From Albula goreensis (taxonomy: Eukaryota; Chordata; Actinopteri; Albuliformes; Albulidae): DNA of 64,000 bases. Shown here piece by piece: positions 46,959 through 59,730 of this stretch (position 1 is its first letter; each line of letters opens with the position of its first letter). Made by a program: the position numbers and the translations under genes. The DNA is taken from positions 23,204,563 to 23,268,562 of the forward strand of contig CM040755.1 of the NCBI GenBank assembly GCA_022829145.1, in the 5' to 3' direction. The notes beneath the pieces were generated by a model that saw only the letters and a list, made by a program, of their open reading frames with translations, made no database searches and had not been told where the DNA came from.

Positions 46959-49900
46959 CTGTGGGGTGGGTCAAAGGTCAGTGATCTCGTTATGGTGCCA
47001 AACTCCCTCAGTGAGAGGTGTCACTTTACGCCACTATACTGCTGCACTTGAAATGAGTCCACATGTCTGATTAAGCTCAGTATACTTTTAGTTAAGGTAT
47101 GTCATCTGTATCATTTGTCCTCTATAATGCCAGCCAGCAAAAATCATCAAGTCACAAAGTGCACTTGTTTTGACAGAATAAATCTGGCAACCACCAGAGG
47201 GCAGTGTAGATGCACTGTTACTCGTGCAGACATAACTAGTCAATCACAAAATGCAGGTCAGCAATAGGAGCTTACCACGAGTCTTACCACGGCAGCTGAC
47301 AGGTGACTGGCCTAAGCGGCCCTGTTTGTGCAGGTCCAGTGTCCCAGAGGAGGCAGAGGAACGCAGGGATGATGGTGGGGATAAGGGAGATGGAGGAGAG
47401 GGACTCTGTCGCTGGCTCACCCTCCCAGATCCACTCCTTTGGCGAGGTGATCTGAAAATGTGACTGCACGGTGTGCCTGGCATGGAGAGAGGAAGAGTCG
47501 CACATTCTGGGAAAACACATAACAGAGGTCAAGTTACAGGAGCAGACACTGGCAGACATCATTGAGCAGATGGGTTTTATGGCTGACCTTTAATATGAAC
47601 AACAAACAAAGCCCAGCTGTGTTTGGATTGTGAGTAACTGGCATATTAACTCCACTGAAGTGTACTAGGACATGCTGCTCAAAACGGCCACCATGCATCA
47701 CCCAGGTGGGTGTTTCACACCACTAAAGATTGGGTTTTGTACCCACCCTTCAGTGTTAATATTTTGTGTTGTGAAATAATCAACTGAACAATTATATTTT
47801 TGAATAATGTTTTTCACATAAACATGTCTAGGGTGCAGAAAAATTCAATCAATTTGCAAAAAAAGAAATCAAAAAGCAAATCACTATTTAGTCAGACTAC
47901 CAAAAGGTTCTGTATGATCATAAAAAAAATTTATTTTGTTACTTTAAAAAAATTGTATCCATCTTATGTTTATTATTATTATTATTATTGCTATGACTAC
48001 TACTACTATTAGGCATAGTAGTAGTAATAGCCCTAATATCAAGTGTACTACTAATGATGACAGTAATACTGTTCTTACAATTTGCAGTTGTATTAGTATT
48101 AATACTATCAGGAACAGTAGTAGTGATATTTTCACTATCATTTGTGTGGTCTTTGATCTGGATGTCCACTCTGGGCCCTCACCTCTACAGCAGGTCACTG
48201 GAGGTGAGCTCCTCCCTTGTGTGGGTGGAGAGGCATTCTTTGGGACAATGTTGTTGGGACTGGGAGACAGTGGGATGGGTGGGGATGCTGTGACTGGATA
48301 AATGGGTACCACCTTCATGCCAGTGCTTTTTGGGTTCTTGTAGCCACCGTAGATCTGATGTTGATGACAACAGACTGCTTTTAGGCCCAGAAAGAGGCCA
48401 GAGGAGCCTAACAATATAGGCCCTCCTACTAATGACATCACACAAGGAGGACAAAAACCTTTGCAACCACTAAAAATAAAACCCTTTTGCTGCCATACAT
48501 TCAATATCAACTGCCACACAAAAACCCCATGTCATTAATACATCAGTAAAATTTCAACAGCAATATGCTAATGACACACCAATGGATTTTTCACCTGGGG
48601 AGAGCTGTTTTCAACTGCTCGTTTGTACATAAGCCTTCATCAACAACTCCATTAACCAGGCCCTAATCTGGACATCTCAGCACAAGGCAGAAGTGTGTAC
48701 AGCACCCCCCCCACCTCCAAATTGTTGATCTCCATCTTCATTTCCCCTCCTGGTTGGGCCTTACAGTCTATCAGCGCCCTCTCCTGGAAAAAAGCATAAT
48801 GCAACAAGAATTAGCCTAAGTTTGATTCAAATTTTCCCTCAAAATTCAGAAACCCATTAGCAAACTGATCTCTGGTCAGGAAAAGAGAATGCATGAACTA
48901 GACTAATCCACTGACCACTGATCACACATCAGTGTTGTCGATGGAATGGAGGGAGAATGTGATCATTGTGAACTTGAAGGTGGGGCCGTTTCAATACCTT
49001 GCGCTCTTTAAGCTGGAGGGCTGCTCTAGTCAGAGATTCAGGGTCAAAGTTTGCCACTGCCTTTCTCAATTCCAGCATGCAGTCTGAGGCAAGAGGAGGA
49101 GGAAAATGAGGTGAGGAAGTCACAGCATTAGATCAGTCCTTTATATCAGAGCAAACACAATTTACTCCAGCTGTGTCCTCAAGCAAAGTCTGATGGAACA
49201 GTTACTTCTTGATTATGCAGCAACCGATTTCTATCGGTTATTCTATTTTGATTTTTTCTATTTCTATGTTACATTCAGATTTTTCATTCACTTACTTTGT
49301 AAAACTGTGTGGGCAAAGATAAAATGACCTCTCACTTGCTTTTAAAAAATAAGTGTAAATCTGTATTCTGAATACTGCAGGCCCACCCTTCATGTTGGTG
49401 AAGTAAACAAACATGTATGTTTTACTACTCCTCACATTGTTATACATTATATTACAACCATTAAGTGGCACCTCTCATCCAGACCAACTCAGAAAACTAA
49501 GTGCCTCTCATCTGGATTATTGACCTGAAGAACAATTAGTGGTAGTTACAAAAAATAGGCCACCAGAGGTTATCCTGAATCCAGGTGATCTGCCATCTGG
49601 GCCATGTATCTTACCGACAGCTGTGGGTCGGCTGCGCGGGTCACTGCTCCAACAACGGCGCATCAACTGTTCAAGGGCTTGGGCCTGTGGCACCTCCGGG
49701 GACAACAACTGCCTCTCTGTGCCTGACTGTGCCCCGTTCTCAACCCATGACAGGAGCTCCCGTGGGTGCCGGAGGCGGATTTCTGCACGAGGGAGAAAGG
49801 GATGTGTCATTTCCTCCCATGTATGTTCTCTGACCTCCGCCCACCAACCTCCACCCACCCACCTCCAACCACCCCTAAAACAAAGAAGTCCCTGCACCAC

Positions 49901-50271
49901 TTCTCCTTTCAGACCCTGCATAAAGGTGAATGGCTCCAACGAAAGGCTCATCATTACTCATTAGGTCAAAAACACAAAACCCCCTTTTACACAAGCTTCT
50001 ACAGTATGACCCTAACATTAATGCTCATTATATTACATCAATACATCACATTAGAAATGATTTAGCTTCACTGCCTCAGTAAGTCTCCTACCAGCTTGCT
50101 ATTTTGCTTGGTGAAATGTAGACCATTAAGTAGCACTGTGTCCAACACAGGTGTTCAATACATCTTCTTAAATAGTCGGCATACTTATGAAGAAGAGTTC
50201 TGGAACATTTACCCATTAATCCTTTATCAGAGCTGTCTCCGTGTGTTCACACACAGACAGACAGACAGACA

Positions 50272-50333
<62 letters not shown>

Positions 50334-53024
50334 AAATATTACAAAGTTTTACTTTCATATGGTGATCTTCTGTTCATTGTCTCCCAAAACAGCATCCCAA
50401 AGCTAATGAGGACAGAGAGACACAGGCTTGGTTCACTTATATTTGAGCTGTTACATTCTCTCAAAAGTAGTTCTACTGATTCAAATTATAGCTCAATCTT
50501 GCATAAAGATAAAGGACTTCAGACATTTGTGACTGTAAGATTTAAATTAATGAAACAGCTAAGCAACAATTAAGTGTAGGAACCTATTTATTTTGTTCAG
50601 ACTATTATTCCATCAGTTTTCTACTATTTTTCAACCTATTCTCTACCAGCATCACCAATTAGTTAGTCTAGTAATCACAATGTCATATTAATGTTGCAAT
50701 GACCAAATACAATTTGATTGTAACACTTGAAACCATTTCTAATCCCTATTCAACTCTAGATTCTGCAATTCACACACATCCTAAGTGGAACCATAATTAC
50801 CAGTATGTTGTAATTCTAACTCACCTGTACATGTCTGCCTCTTTTGAGGGCTTCTCCCCCTTCAGGGTTTCTAGGGACAGGTACACAAGGTCTCTAATGC
50901 AGGGCATGCTGACCTCATTGGGAGACACTGTTTTCATCCACTGGCCAAAGTCACACAACTGGAGAGTACAGTACAGACCGTTATGGGCACAGTCACATGA
51001 CACAATATGACAGAACTGAAAGAAAAGGGAGAGGCCTTCATTTATTTCTTTCAGATGATTTAATATTATATTTCTTGTTTTAAGACATCCTTTCAATAAA
51101 TGTTTTTTGTATTTAGCCATGTACAGGACTGCATATGATTTTTGAGAAGGTTCATAATTTACCTTTGCATGGTGCTGCGGATCTAGCAGCACATTGGTGG
51201 GCTTCAGGGCCTGGTGAGAGACCGGGATGGCGTGCAAGTGGGACAACCCTTCCGCTACGTCCAAAAGGATCCGGAGCCGGAGAGGCAAAGGGAATTCTGG
51301 GTGTAGCTGTGTCTGAAGTGTGCATATACAATGAAATCAACTGATCTGTCTTGCTCATCATACACACAAGATTTGTGTTATTTTGATATGAGAGAAATGG
51401 AGTCACAGACAACATTAACAAAAGTAATCTGAGAACACACAGATAAGAACTCACATAACTCCCTCCACATCCTCAACCCTAAATTATGTCTCTTAAAAAC
51501 ATCAAAACAGGATTCTAGAATGTGAAAAATTCAAACATGAACATTCCCTTAAATTGTACTTGTTATGTATCATAATGGGCATCTGAGTAATGTAATCACA
51601 CAGCAGTGGGCACTTTCACAATGCACTTTCAATGGCAGTCATATTCGCGATGAAGTGATATATTCACACACAAGTGGACTTGATACAGATTTTTCTTTCT
51701 TTGAAGACCTGGAAGCTTTCAGGCACCCTGACCAGGAGCGCCTGAAATTCCCCACTGTCTTTCTTTGATTGTCCTAGCTGTTCTAGTTGACCAGTTTTCT
51801 TTTAAGATCGTTAATGTGTCCGTTAATGTTTTTGTGTCAACAAGCAAGTAGTCACCTGCTTGCAGAATAAAATGGGTTAAATACCATCTTCGTTTGCAAT
51901 GATGTCAGGAGATTTCCACAGCCTCCAGGCTGTATTTTAAGGCCAAATAAACAAAAGAAATAAATCCACACCCTTGCAGTATAGGAAAACTTCAGAAAGC
52001 AAGGAGTGATACAGTGGGTCTTGCATACCTCATATAGCAGAGAGTGAAGAGAACCACCAGGCATCCAGTCTGACACCAGCCCGACCAGACACCCCGCCCT
52101 GTACAGGCCCAGAGGAACCAGGACCCGGTCTGAACACACCCCTCTGACTTGGGACACGTCCTGCAGCAACTGCTCATTCCAACCACTGGGAGGTTTGAGG
52201 GGTGCGTAAAGGAACAGACAAACAGAGAGTCACATGACCCATGCAAATTTATAAATCAAAAAATCCCCAAAGAATACAATGAATAGGAATGACATGGAGC
52301 AGTATCGAGACTACAGGAGAAAAAACATCAAAGTATGCCGAAAACAATACACACCTCCACCTGGAGGAGGGGGTTAGTTTCAAAGGTTAAAGAGGGAAAC
52401 AGATCACATTCACATCTCTGTATCATCGCAAACACTATTTCTTGACATGGAGTTCTCAATAAATTAAAAATAAACTTTTTTGGGTCCAAGACTGAAACAG
52501 TGACATGCTAAGATTTCAATTTCAATGTAACAGTGAGAAAATGATTCATGCAAAACGAGTTCACATTTTTTAAATGCACTACTTCATGATCTGAATTCAA
52601 CTGGCACCAGTTTACGAAAAATGAAACATTTATGCGGTTCAAAGACAAAGCAAATGGCAATGAGCTGAAGCTGCGTTGTTGTGTTATGAGAACAAAATCA
52701 CAGAACTCAAACACAAAGTTTTCAACATTAGCCTAGCTGATCATGGGACAGGCTAGCAAGCATTGTGCTCGCGGACTCCATATGAAAAGCTTCACTGTGG
52801 CAACTCATAATTCCGCTCTCTACGTACCGAGACGCAGGAGTACTTACTGCGTCCACGTTCCCTCACCTCTCTGAAGCTGAACGCGGAGGCAAAAGTTTGA
52901 GCGACACAAAGCGCCCCGTTCTGCTGAAGCGACCACGGAGGCAAGCGCCAGCGCTGGTTTGGGTCAGAACCACGTTCGACACGTCCTGTTCAGCAATCAT
53001 GAGCAGCGAACCTGGCCCTGCCAT
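46609..53024 (-). CDS. RIPK2-like CARD kinase, predicted pseudokinase, 569 aa
   Basis: Ten coding exons join in phase (52867-53024, 52029-52185, 51163-51312, 50825-50958, 49615-49829, 48998-49083, 48715-48783, 48183-48354, 47288-47506, 46609-46958). The start ATG at 53024 opens MAGPGSLLMIAEQDVSN. Residues about 15-290 are a kinase fold and about 468-545 a CARD (ILRERREVIIRGMTEGRLNN). That order, the length (RIPK2 is about 540 aa) and CMLELRKAVANFDPES after the kinase fit RIPK2, the NOD1/NOD2 adaptor. Lys-43 (VSLKLL), Lys-142, Asn-145 and DFG (158-160) remain. The HRD triad is HQA (138-140), so the catalytic Asp is Ala, and the glycine loop is degenerate. The activation segment is short and the kinase segment around TWEEMTHPF is compact. 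It probably scaffolds rather than phosphorylates. It could be the fish RIPK2 itself or a diverged paralogue. Confidence 0.87.
47288..47506 (-). CDS. RIPK2-like gene, coding exon 9 (linker)
   Basis: It has 219 nt, phase 1-1, acceptor tgttttcccag and donor CGTG|gtaaga. A second donor 12 nt on (last base 47276) would add four codons. It encodes a Ser/Pro/Arg-rich linker (RQSPSPPSPLSPPSS), a likely phosphorylation region. Confidence 0.78.
47966..48055. repeat. Trinucleotide-rich tract (ATT/TAC)
   Basis: Runs of ATT, then ACT and AGT, sit in the intron after RIPK2-like exon 8. The opposed ACTACTACT and AGTAGTAGT runs can pair. Confidence 0.75.
48183..48354 (-). CDS. RIPK2-like gene, coding exon 8 (linker)
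   Basis: It has 172 nt, phase 0 to 1, donor GTAGAG|gtgagg. The acceptor (acatcag) is a weak choice made on phase; one slightly upstream is possible. It encodes a Pro/Ser-rich linker (TASPPIPLSPSPNN). Confidence 0.6.
48715..48783 (-). CDS. RIPK2-like gene, coding exon 7
   Basis: It has 69 nt, phase 0-0, acceptor ttttttccag and donor GAG|gtgggg. It encodes ALIDCKAQPGGEMKMEINN in the linker. Confidence 0.72.
48998..49083 (-). CDS. RIPK2-like gene, coding exon 6
   Basis: It has 86 nt, phase 1 to 0, acceptor cttgcctcag and donor AAG|gtattg. DCMLELRKAVANFDPESLTR resembles the segment after the RIPK2 kinase domain. Confidence 0.88.
49615..49829 (-). CDS. RIPK2-like gene, coding exon 5
   Basis: It has 215 nt, phase 2 to 1, donor GTCG|gtaaga. 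The chosen acceptor (cggaggtcag) has a poor pyrimidine tract but is the one that keeps the frame and gives TWEEMTHPF. It ends RRCWSSDPRSRPTAV, a clear kinase C-lobe. Confidence 0.7.
50253..50331. repeat. (ACAG)n and (CA)n microsatellite
   Basis: About five ACAG units run into about 29 CA units inside the RIPK2-like gene's intron 4. Confidence 0.95.
50825..50958 (-). CDS. RIPK2-like gene, coding exon 4 (DFG)
   Basis: It has 134 nt, phase 0 to 2, acceptor actctccag and donor TACAG|gtgagt. It encodes LCDFGQWMK, then LVYLSLETLKG in place of the usual APE segment. Confidence 0.88.
51163..51312 (-). CDS. RIPK2-like gene, coding exon 3 (catalytic loop)
   Basis: It has 150 nt, phase 0-0, acceptor cacttcag and donor AAG|gtaaat. 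It encodes LRLRILLDVAEGLSHLH and the altered catalytic loop SHQALKPTNVLLD. Confidence 0.9.
52029..52185 (-). CDS. RIPK2-like gene, coding exon 2
   Basis: It has 157 nt, phase 2 to 0, acceptor aacctcccag and donor GAG|gtatgc. It encodes the alpha-C helix (WNEQLLQDV) and LVSDWMPGGSLHSLLYE, close to RIPK2's hinge and MPNGSL region. Confidence 0.88.
52867..53024 (-). CDS. RIPK2-like gene, first coding exon
   Basis: It has 158 coding nt, phase 0 to 2, donor GAGAG|gtgagg. It probably begins at acceptor gtacttccag (exon from 53057), leaving about 33 bases of 5' UTR. It encodes the degenerate glycine loop (LTQTSAGACLRG) and Lys-43. Confidence 0.85.
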
Positions 53025-53724
53025 TGTGACATCCACGATCCACCACGACACAGGCGTCTGGAAGTACAAAAACAGAATGTTTGACTGCAAAATAAATAAA
53101 CTGATTTTCTAAAATTCATTTTCTAGAATATTATTAAGTTTAGACTTGTAAACGTTTATATCTTAGCCTTATTTTTCAGAAAAATTTACCCAGCAAATTC
53201 ACCATAACAGTTTGCGTGTGTCGACGAACGGTTTTATCTCCCACAACTATTCTTTAAAAAGAGATGTCAACATGCAAATATTGGAAACAATAATGCACAG
53301 GGAAAGTGAAAGGACACGAGAGTGAGTCAATTGACACTGCGACGCCACAATGGATGAATGTATGATAGATGGGGATGGTGAACTCTCAGAGTGACTAAGT
53401 CTTCGGGGCTGGAAATTCCCAGATGTTTAGAATCAAGTGAACGGTAGCACTGCGCCCCAATTGTTGTACATTTGAGATAGGTGTACATCTTTCCAATTAA
53501 TATATCGCAAGAAGAAGTATTCACGAAGAGGGCACAGCGCCAGCTGGAAAACGTGCATGTTCAGACACAAGTTATTTGTAAGTCATTACACCCAGCCAAT
53601 TAAAATCACCTACACTGTGTCAAGAACCATTTACTGTGGGTAACTGAAATCTCTTATTTAAAATCCACCGGGTACTTCATGAGAAAAAAACTGCAAACAG
53701 ACACAGTAGTAGGCTATAACTTAC

Positions 53725-53800
53725 TTGGTCGCCGACTGCCTGAGATCGTGATTCCACCAGAAGATTAGCCTATCAAACAGCACTCGATTGTAAGGTTACA
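53725..53800 (-). other. Probable non-coding first exon of the RIPK2-like gene
   Basis: A strong donor (CCAA|gtaagt, last exon base 53725) lies upstream of the first coding exon's acceptor. The upper limit is a guess. It would explain the intron between the promoter and the start codon. Confidence 0.4.
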
Positions 53801-53858
53801 CACTGCAAAGGTTACTGTGGTGTGGGTGCTATGACACAGTCTGTTTACTTCGGCGCCC

Positions 53859-53886
53859 ATTGGCTGTTGAACTTTCAGAAATCCCC
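53859..53886 (-). promoter_or_regulatory. CCAAT box and kappa-B-like site upstream of the RIPK2-like gene
   Basis: The - strand shows GCCAATGG (CCAAT at 53859-53863). GGGGATTTCT (53877-53886) differs from an NF-kB decamer only in its last base. The placement upstream of the probable first exon fits a promoter; binding is inferred only. Confidence 0.35.
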
Positions 53887-56800
53887 AAACTAAACCCCTC
53901 CATTCGAAATCCGCCGCATCTTAAGAAATACTACCGTCAGAATGCTGCGCTCGCACTCTTCGAATAAATGACAGCCACTAAGCGATGAGATATTTCTATG
54001 AGTTTTTTCACTGTCTTCTTCCGTAAATGTCCCATTTTGTTCTTATGAGATCTAATGCCAACATACAATTTACGATTTAACAAAACAAATCATGATGAAT
54101 ATAGAATAATTGTTTTGTGTTTGCATATTAATCCCATATTTTACTTTTTTCCTCCCTTGTTTATAGAGACCCACGCCTCACAATAAAATCATTAATGCCT
54201 TTGCTCACTAGAATAAATGTTTTCTTTTTTATCGTCGCTGATAAAGTTGGGTGAGTTCAGTACCACGAAAATGAACTGTAGAGGAAAAAAAGCATAAAAC
54301 TTTTAGTCAGTTGTAAGTTAAGGACAAATGTTTACAGAATTCCAGCTATCACGTTTCCGGATTCAGACAACTGTAACGAACTTAATAAAAATAGCACATC
54401 AAAATCAACAACACAGATAAAAAATACACTGCTCTGATTGATGTTAGCTTGTAGCGATTCCTTAACTATTTCACATAGGCCTACGATGACGGGGAAAATC
54501 TTAAAAATGTGTTTTTGTGCTCCGAAGGATTTTTTAAACTGTAAATTACGTGCAGCCAATAAAAAGTGAGTAAATAAAAAGTATAAATATATAAGACCAT
54601 AACCAAACCCAAAAATATTTTTCAAGATAATTCAGTCTTTTGGTATTAATTATAAAAATTATTGGTCTGTTGTTGAAAGCCTTTACAACCATGAAAAGTT
54701 AATAAAGCCATTTCCACTGAAGGGGAGATGAGATACAATTATACAGAGCAACTGTCTTCGGGCATTTTCTCCCTATTTCCTCATCCACATGCCCAAAAAC
54801 TGAACTTTTGCAACATTTGTGCTGACATAAATGACAGAACAATGCCTTTGTCAATGACATTACAATAAATATAACTATGCATGAAATGTGTCAATTATAT
54901 TTAAATCATTTGACAAATGGAAGTACTGGGCTTTGAGTCACATGTCCAAAATTGCAATACTGCTAGAAAAGGCCAATACTTCAGTTACATATTAAAATCA
55001 GAATTCTGATGTAACTTTTACTTTTCTCCACACCTACTTTAAACTGAGCCACTGTGAGACACAAGTTTTTCCTTTAAAATTGTGGTGACTTTGTGGCAAT
55101 GTGGGAGTGTTCATTTGAACATTTTGGGAACGTGTCAATTAAGACCCGATCATTTGTATTGGATATCTGACTGAACTTTCTCTCTTAAACAGTTATTCTT
55201 CTGATCGCACATTTTCTGGTTTGTTGTTTCATTCGCTGTAGAAAGCAAATTATTCACTGTTGAGTCGGCGAGTTTCATCCGTCATGTCGGAATGCTGTCC
55301 TTGGCAGGTCTCCAGTGGGGCATTACCCGGCCATTTTTCTTCATTCCAACTCTGATTTTATCATAGCAGAATATACCTGCCCCCAAAGTAGCACATTTCT
55401 CCCTATATTAGTCTGCTTAACTGCCTTGAGAATTAATTGTTCGGCTTTCTTTTTTACATTAGCCAGTGGGCATTGCTTGTCTCAAACTCCCGGTTTAAGC
55501 AAACATAGCTTTTGTATAGCATGCATGGTTGAGGCCAGTATTCTTTGAAGGGCCAAAGGTCATTGTTTCCCATAGGTGTTTTTTTATTTGTAGACAATGT
55601 AGAGCAGAGAATATTTCAGTTAGCAAATAAAAGGTTGTTTTGATTTTATGTACGAGATACCATTCATCCAGCTTACGGCTTCCAGTGTTACAATTCTGCT
55701 CACAGTTCAAACAAGGCCCGTGTCCAACTGCGCACATCCTTGCATTGTGTTTGATTTCAGCTGCAAAACACCCAGATCATAAACATGGTTTCCCTTATCA
55801 AATAGCATTTGTTTATGGAATATGCCCTACATGTTATAACATGCAGTGAGACTATGCTACAGATGGTATTAGCTGCAGACTGCACATGTTTAATAGGGAC
55901 CAGCCCCATGTATGTTGACATTCTGAATGAATGTAATCCTCAGTATTGTTATGTTATTGCTATTGGTGTTGAGATACAGAAGAAAAAAGCACCTGGCTCT
56001 ATTTGCTGTTGTCAATCTAACTTCGAGTTATCACAATCAGTAAGTTTGTGTTAGTAGCCTTATGAATATGTCACCCAAGATACAAGTATGTTGAGTAACC
56101 ACTTACAAACTTCCCCACATGCTATTTTTATTTCTTTTACAGAATATGTAGTGATGCAAGTCTTTCCTGTATTCAGTTGATCTGTCCAGGGACAGCCTCT
56201 GAAACCCCCTGAGTCTTTAGGGCCCTGTCTGCCATGTTCCCTGGTTCAGTGAAGGTTAGGGAAGCAGCTCTGTAAACACAAACTTAAATGTGTCTCTTTT
56301 TACCCAGGAATCCATTACCCCAGACAACAGCAAGTGAATTCAGACAGATTCACACCTACCATCCTGAGGACCAGTAGTCAAAATCATATCTTCCACACTA
56401 TTAATTAAAATTTCCTTAAAGTCAGTTCAAAGCACAGCCACAAAAGTATGGCAAGTCACCCTGTCTCGCCGGACAGGAAGGGCGTTTTTATTTTCTCAAA
56501 TTGAAGGTGAAAAAGACAGGCCCGTTACTTGAAAGCAGCACTTAATTTGACAATAATCATACTTTATGTTCACTTTTTGTCACAAAAATGGACAGTCTTT
56601 TTTTTTTATAAAAGCTGTGACTTCATTAATGGCCTATGTTTAATTTTATGCTGGAGAAGCATAGACAGTGTTGAGAAGGCTTCTTTCAAAAAGTATTCCA
56701 TTACAGATTATTGATTATCTGTTAGAAAATGCATTAAGTTATGTAATCTGATGGATTACTGTAATCAAGTGACCTGATTAAGTATAGGATAACATTCAGT

Positions 56801-59584
56801 TACTTTTTGATTACTTTTTCTGTAAGAATTCAATACATGTGTATATAGCAGCAGGATGTGGCAAGTGCTATTCACGCTAACTCGGCTGACCAGCATACAG
56901 CTACTCTGTTTAGCAACTCTCTCTACACTGACATAATGTTGTAAAACCTGTGCCATATAAAAATGTGCCATATAAAAGTTACGTCTTTTAACTTCAGTAT
57001 TTCATTTTAGTTTTTTCATGGTTGTGAGTGTTACAAAATAACTGGTAAGTTTATAAATTACACTGCCATAATTTATGAAATGCTAGCTGGCTAAGAAACT
57101 ATTGGTATGTTTTTGAAAAAAAAAAAAAAAAATTCTTGTCAAGAATCCAGCAAACAAAAGTAAAATGCAAAGCAAATTAATTCAGAGTTGTGTTGCAATT
57201 ACTCTGCCCCACCGCAATCCAAATTTAGGTGTACCACCATTGTATGTGTTTCCATTCCTTAGAGAATTCTTGGTGAAGGGAAAAAGATAATTCATTGGAA
57301 TTTCCCAGTACTTAACTAGATGGGTGTCCCCTCAGGGCAGAAAATCATTTGTACAAAAAGAACTCTACACTGCCCTTCAGAAAGTGCATTTTGCATCTGC
57401 AGTTGCTGCTGGTTTCCTAAGACTTTAGTCATCCTTAACACTATGAGGGAAGTGAGATATGGTGGTGGGGTGGGGACTGATTTGGGGACGTCCAGAGGAG
57501 AAGAACAAGACTGAAAAACACAAGGGTCATCTTCCTTTGTACTGTGGTGGAAATCTAAGAGACTGCCTCTTGTTAAAATTGTGGATGTAGGTTATGGTAC
57601 CTGAAACCTGGGTGGAGGGACTGTGATATCACACTAATGCACACTTACTGTGCATAATAAAACAACCTTGATCAGCTGCCATGCCTCTTCTTCATATAGT
57701 ACTCATCAAATATGCCTCTCAATATGGAATTAAAACAGAATAATTAAAAATGAATGATTCACTTTTTCAACTCAGTTTACAGTGAATGATCTACAAAGAC
57801 AGTAAATAAAATTCCACCTCAGACACCTATAAATCAAATCATATCACCATTTACTAAAAAAGACATAAACATTGTGATTACTGAACATATAATTTAAATA
57901 AAACATTACATAGGTATTGTATGTTGATATTTTGTACTGATGTAAAAACTGAAAAAAATTAATGAAAATGAAATGCCATTTTGAAATGGTTCCTGAATTG
58001 TGATATTGATGAGTCAGACAAGAAAAGATAGAACTGATTCACAGCAAACAGTAGGACTCAGTTTTCTCCTGACGCAGAAATGTATAAAGGATCATTGTGC
58101 TTGCAGCAGAATCCAATGATTGTCTGAAACCAGACTTAGTCTTCATCCCAGTCCAACCTCAAGAGAAACCAAAGACTTAATGAACTAGAATGTAAAATTC
58201 TCTCTATGTTTGAATGTCTTCATGGTATGCCTTTTATAACCAAATTGCATGAGGTGATTTTTGAAATGTATTTTGTAAGTAACTTTTTATTACTGTTTCC
58301 TTTTCTCTCCGATTTGGGACACGCAGTTGTAATTATATAGATCTGAATAGTGCATTAGTTTTTCATACCTCAAGTCTGCCCTCACTTCTTTCCTCACTCG
58401 GGACGCAGATGATGATGATGAAATCAGCATGTTCTTGGTTCCTGCCTCCACGCGCACCTGGCCAACCTGGAGTGGCCACAAGAGAGTGACAAGACAAACT
58501 TAACTGGCTTAATCTGTCTTTCCCTAAGAAGGCTGGGCCAGTTGTTGCCATGGCAGTGCAGACAAATGGAATGGCTGGGACTCAAACAACCAATCACTGG
58601 GCTTGTGCCTGTTGCCCAACTGAGCATTGTTTTGCATGAGCCACTCAAATGCCTATGCCCAGGGTTTTTGAGGGAGAGTTCACTATATGGCTCTGTCCCT
58701 ATTCACTGTAAAGACCTTCATTCAACAATGAATTAATATGCATAACTACAGCATTAATCTTGCTGTGCGAAATCAGACTTTAGACTGTGACATTGGTTTT
58801 ATTGCTTCCCTGTTCTGTACTTAAAAATACAGTCGAGAGCAGCAGTTTCCCCATCTCTGGACTTGAGAGCATACTCAAATTCCACCGACAGCTATAATAC
58901 CAAGTATACGTGCAGTATGTACAGACAAAAGAGACACGGGAGGACTGTAATAAGCCAATAGGCAGCTGTTGTGGTGAGTGAGGTCACTGTTAAATGACAT
59001 AATTTGAGGAGAAGCAATAATTGTTTCTCCCTCCTGCCATTTGAGGAACATCATTTCATATCTTCTTCTGTATTTTGTCCACTTCTTCGATTTAAGAGAG
59101 TGACATCATCCACAGCAGTCATTGGTAAAGACCACTTTAACCCTCCTGAGGCAGCAGTTCAATAGTGAAACTTCCCAAAGGGCTTTTATTGGAGGATGCA
59201 TATGAGATGGTGTTAGAGTTTCACGAGGTCAAGGCCCCATCATCAAAGGAATTTGCCATTTACTGTGATACCTATGGTGCTTATTCTCGTACATTGTAAT
59301 AAGCAAAGAACTATAGATCTGGTTCCACACAGTGTGTTGCCAAGGTAAATGGTTATTCAGTCTCCATGGAAGCCATGCATAATCTGCCCGAAAGTTTAGT
59401 GCGTGCTCTGATGCAGGGGTGCAGGCAGTACCAAAGAGCACATGAAGGTTGTACTTTTGTGCTCCACCTTTGTCAGTGTTTGATGCATTGTTGACAAAGG
59501 TATGCAAAGGAAACGGAATTATTGAAACATTTAGATTATGCTATCCCCTCATACAGCTTTATATTGTCTGAAGAAACTGAGGTG

Positions 59585-59681
59585 AAATACCTTGCTCAAG
59601 CATCCAGCATTAGTGCCCTTGGTGGGAATTGAACCTGCCATCTTTCAACAACAATCCCAGTTAAACTACAATGCTGCCTGC
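59585..59681 (-). mobile_element. SINE head fragment, - strand
   Basis: On the - strand it reads GGCAGCATTGTAGTTTAACTGG, then B-box-like GGTTCAATTCCCACC, then TTGAGCAAGGTA. It is a truncated SINE of the same type as that at 11351. Confidence 0.7.
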
Positions 59682-59730
59682 AACTGTTAGGGGGGTGGTG
59701 GGTGGAAGGTGGAATAGAATAAGCCCAGGG

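Noticed and set aside
47944..48519. 191-codon open frame on the - strand as a separate gene
   Set aside because: Only the part at 48183-48354 fits, in phase, as a linker exon of the RIPK2-like gene; the rest is intron, including a trinucleotide tract.
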